NCBI GenBank assembly: GCA_039208045.1
Contig: JBCCRH010000329.1
Coordinates: 1 to 7,342, forward strand
Direction: 5' to 3'
Length of the DNA stretch: 7,342 nucleotides
DNA from: JBCCRH01 sp039208045
GTDB lineage: Bacteria > Bacteroidota > Bacteroidia > Chitinophagales > Saprospiraceae
A program made the position numbers and the translations under genes. The notes under the pieces are model-generated. The model saw nothing but the letters and a program-made list of their open reading frames with translations. It ran no database searches and was not told the origin of the DNA. Shown here piece by piece: positions 5,249 to 7,342 of the stretch. Position 1 is the stretch's first letter. Each line of letters starts with the position of its first letter.

Positions 5249-6499
5249 CTACGCTTCCCTCAACTGCGGCTTAGGCTTTTTTGCAAACAACGTTTTAAAG
5301 CTCACCTTCTGCCCCGTAATCACATTTTCATTACCAAAGGTGAAAGAGGCAAAATATAAGGCCAATAAGGCATAGAGCAGCGCAAAACCAGTCACTAAGG
5401 CCACCAGCCCCACACTGAAGCTCCCCTGGAAGATCGCAGCCATCGCCAAGCAAATATTAAGCATTGGAATCAAGGCGGTGGATAGCGTAAGCTCTAAGCC
5501 GGGCATCTGCACCACGATAGCAGGGATCAACACTACCATCATAAGCGGCGAAACATAGGTTTGCGCTTCTTTGTAAGAATTGGCCAATAGGACTACCGAC
5601 ATGCTGAGCGCCGATAGGAAAACAGCAGTGAAAATAATCAGCAGAATCAGCCAGACCCAGCCAGAAGCGGAGATGGATAAAGAAATACCAGAGAGTGATT
5701 TCCCCATCACGCTTACTTGTATCCAAAAGGCTACGACTAAACTGAGTAAGTTCATCAAAGCGGAGGTAACGGCTACGGTGAATACCGCTAAAAACTTGCC
5801 TGCGATAATCTCTTTTACTTGTACTGGTGCTGTGAACAAAGTCTGCAAAGTGCGGCGTTCTTTTTCTCCAGCTGTAATATCAATCGCAATGTAAATGCTA
5901 CCGGTGAAGATGAACAGTAGGAGCATAAGCGGTAAATAATTCCCTATTAATTTCCCCAGTCGTGCTGTTTTAGTCGATAAATCCACCTGTTCGATAGCGA
6001 TGGGTTGTGCAAAAGCAGGTTCCAAATTGGCCCCAGCAAGGCGGTCTTGCAGTAGTTGGGCATTGAGCTGCTCCAGCTGCCCCAGGATGCGGTTTCTCCG
6101 ATCCGCCAACAGGTCTTTGGTACTATTCGCAAATACCTGGATAGGGGCAGATTGTTGGCTGTCAATTAGCGTCGTATAGTCTGCTGGTATCTGGATACCA
6201 ATGGTGTTTTTCATCGTATCCAGCATCGCTTTGTCAAATGCTTTGACCTCAAAATCGAGGGTAGCATCCTGTTGGAGTAAGCTGTAAATAGGCGTTTGTT
6301 CGCCCCCTGGATTGACGAGTACTTTCACGGTTTCGGTAGACAATTTGTCGTCCTGACTTTTACCTAAGGAACCGATCAGGAAGAAGAGTGCAGGATAGAG
6401 AAAAAAGGGCAAAAGAATAATCAAGAAGAGCGTGCGCTGGTCGCGCAAGACCTCGCGCAATTCTTTGAAATAAATCGTTTTTATGATGTTAAAATTCAT
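5249..6499 (-). CDS. natB: ABC-2 type exporter permease, NatB-like
   Basis: The product is 416 residues, normal for NatB-type permeases. It begins MNFNIIKTIYFKELREVLRDQRTLFLIILLP, the family's amphipathic start (KEL.E.LRD.RT) followed by membrane helix 1 (about 23-44). A large extracytoplasmic domain spans about 45-185. Further helices are at about 188-208, 235-260, 281-305, 315-332 and 362-384. The hallmark ITAGEKERRTLQTLFTAPV (208-226) after helix 2 is the ABC-2 coupling region that contacts the ATPase. The NatAB prototype exports sodium ions in Bacillus; many homologues have no known substrate, so sodium is only a possibility. It follows the ATPase gene by 33 bases in the same operon. ATG 6499 has no Shine-Dalgarno. 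Parts of codons 317-327 and 364-372 are duplicated at 5026-5076. The gene itself looks intact. Confidence 0.85.
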   Translation of the reverse strand: MNFNIIKTIYFKELREVLRDQRTLFLIILLPFFLYPALFFLIGSLGKSQDDKLSTETVKVLVNPGGEQTPIYSLLQQDATLDFEVKAFDKAMLDTMKNTIGIQIPADYTTLIDSQQSAPIQVFANSTKDLLADRRNRILGQLEQLNAQLLQDRLAGANLEPAFAQPIAIEQVDLSTKTARLGKLIGNYLPLMLLLFIFTGSIYIAIDITAGEKERRTLQTLFTAPVQVKEIIAGKFLAVFTVAVTSALMNLLSLVVAFWIQVSVMGKSLSGISLSISASGWVWLILLIIFTAVFLSALSMSVVLLANSYKEAQTYVSPLMMVVLIPAIVVQMPGLELTLSTALIPMLNICLAMAAIFQGSFSVGLVALVTGFALLYALLALYFASFTFGNENVITGQKVSFKTLFAKKPKPQLREA

Positions 6500-6532
6500 C
6501 TGTTTTCGGCATTAATAGTGTGAGAATAGAGA

Positions 6533-7264
6533 TTAAGCAACTAGTTGAAAGAAGGCATCGGCTAAGCGGCCTTGGCCAGTGGATTGCTGCACTTCTTCTA
6601 CGCTTCCAATCTGCTGCATTTTCCCCTGATGGATGATCGCGATGCGATCGCAAAGGCGCTCCACTTCATCGAGGTGGTGGGTAGAAAAGATCACCGCTTT
6701 GCCTTCCTCCTTGGCCATCCGCTTAATAAACTGAAGGATAAATTCACTGGCCATAATGTCCAAGCCTGTTGTGGGTTCATCGAGTATCACTACCTTGGGG
6801 TCGTGTACGAGCGTACGCGCTATGGATACGCGCTGCTTTCGCCCGGTAGAGAGCTTTTCGCAATGCCGGTCGACAAATGGCGTAATGCCAAAGTCTTCAA
6901 TTAACTGATTCACTTTTGTGGTAAGCGTCGCTTTGGGCACTTCGTAGAGCTGCCCAAAATAAGTGAGTACTTCCTTTGGATTAAGTCGGCGGTACAAGTC
7001 CATATCGCCCGTCAGGAAGCCCAGGTTGCGGCGTGCTTTCAATTTTTCGCGCTGCATCGAGTGGCCCCCGATGAAGGCTTCGCCCGCAGTAGGCTGCAAA
7101 AGGCCAGAGAGCATGCGCAGGGTCGTCGTTTTACCCGCACCATTAGGCCCTAATAGCCCAAATATCTCCCCCGCTTTTACATCAAACTGAATGCGGTCGA
7201 CCGCCCGAAAATCGCCAAAGTCTTTACTTAATTGTCGTGCTTCAATTAAGGTATTCATCGTCAT
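6533..7264 (-). CDS. natA: ABC transporter ATP-binding protein, NatA-like
   Basis: The 243-residue product is a cytoplasmic ABC ATPase that would power the adjacent permease. Walker A is GPNGAGKTT (39-47), the signature is LSTGRKQRVSIAR (138-150) in place of LSGGQ, Walker B is VVILDEP (158-164), the D-loop is GLD (167-169) and the switch His is His196 (FSTHHLDE). The Q-loop region reads GFLTGDMDLYRRLNPKEVL: the usual Gln is replaced, as is common in NatA-type proteins, whose signature is also often degenerate. Length is typical. Two in-frame starts are possible, ATG 7264 and ATG 7258 (MTMNTLIEAR); neither has a Shine-Dalgarno, and 7264 is taken as the longer. The gene leads the two-gene operon with the permease. 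The 78 bases upstream in the window show no clear TANNTTTG promoter. The substrate of the pair is not determined by sequence. Confidence 0.88.
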   Translation of the reverse strand: MTMNTLIEARQLSKDFGDFRAVDRIQFDVKAGEIFGLLGPNGAGKTTTLRMLSGLLQPTAGEAFIGGHSMQREKLKARRNLGFLTGDMDLYRRLNPKEVLTYFGQLYEVPKATLTTKVNQLIEDFGITPFVDRHCEKLSTGRKQRVSIARTLVHDPKVVILDEPTTGLDIMASEFILQFIKRMAKEEGKAVIFSTHHLDEVERLCDRIAIIHQGKMQQIGSVEEVQQSTGQGRLADAFFQLVA

Positions 7265-7321
7265 AAGCTGGTTTTGTTTTAACGTTTTCTAGTTTCTTTT
7301 AAGAATTAGTTAACATTTAAA

Positions 7322-7341
7322 CCATTTTATTACGAAAATGG
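7322..7341 (-). terminator. Small AT-rich hairpin upstream of natA
   Basis: CCATTTT (7322-7328) and AAAATGG (7335-7341) form a perfect 7-bp stem with a 6-base loop. On the minus strand the stem is followed by TTTAAATG. It could end a minus-strand gene that lies beyond the window edge, ahead of the natA promoter. The T-run is only three bases and the stem is A/T-rich, so this is a weak call. Confidence 0.25.
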
Positions 7342-7342
7342 C

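Noticed and set aside
5217..5251. Possible minus-strand terminator for natB using TAGCG/CGCTA
   Set aside because: Only a 5-bp stem with a long loop; the following TTTT is several bases away. Too weak to list as a feature.
5580..5894. 104-codon + strand frame antisense to the permease gene
   Set aside because: Antisense shadow of the well-supported natB-like gene; no recognisable domain. The same holds for 6572-6904 and 6963-7190 opposite the natA-like gene.
1..7342. CRISPR array, tRNA, rRNA, phage or defence system
   Set aside because: No regularly spaced repeats, no cloverleaf or rRNA motifs, and every long frame belongs to an ordinary recognised family.

Overview
The window looks like chromosomal DNA of a Bacteroidota bacterium, plausibly of the Saprospiria/Lewinella kind. 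The evidence is a hybrid two-component system (HTCS: sensor kinase, receiver and AraC regulator in one protein), a lipoprotein with a Fibrobacter-paralogous (FISUMP) domain, A-rich leaders mostly without Shine-Dalgarno sequences, and one TANNTTTG-type promoter. The phylum is a fairly safe inference; the finer placement is a guess. Genes cover almost everything, and no gap without a gene exceeds about 225 bases.

Left part (1-1345, + strand). The 3' end of a phytase-like/esterase-like secreted-type protein enters from the left edge. It is followed by a small four-helix membrane protein of the DUF2177 family and by rpsU (ribosomal protein bS21). rpsU ends in a strong hairpin terminator whose 5' arm is made of its own last codons, with the stop codon in the loop.

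Middle part (1366-5027). A FISUMP lipoprotein gene (- strand) is divergent from a long HTCS gene (+ strand). The 203 bases between them are mostly a 163-base imperfect palindrome (2093-2255). It has 21-base terminal inverted repeats, TA at both ends and a perfect 6-bp tip stem, and is best read as a MITE-like or related dispersed palindromic element. Only 16 bases separate it from the lipoprotein start and 24 from the probable HTCS start, so any separate promoters of both genes must lie in or next to it. An HTCS start inside the element is possible, but ATG 2280 fits better because it has an AAGGA motif and begins a classical signal peptide.

Right part (5249-7264, - strand). A two-gene ABC-2 exporter of the NatA/NatB type converges on the HTCS gene. 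The 221-base gap between them holds two oddities. One is a 51-base chimeric copy of two separate pieces of the neighbouring natB-like gene, joined at a 3-base microhomology and starting exactly at the HTCS stop codon. The other is a 13-bp perfect inverted repeat followed by a T-run, probably the HTCS terminator. Because the copy lies in the HTCS 3' untranslated region on the strand opposite to natB, an HTCS transcript would carry two segments complementary to natB mRNA.

No SusC/SusD pair, glycoside hydrolase, CRISPR array, tRNA, rRNA or transposase gene is visible. The likely regulatory target of the HTCS cannot be named from this window; the divergent lipoprotein and the convergent exporter are the only local candidates.
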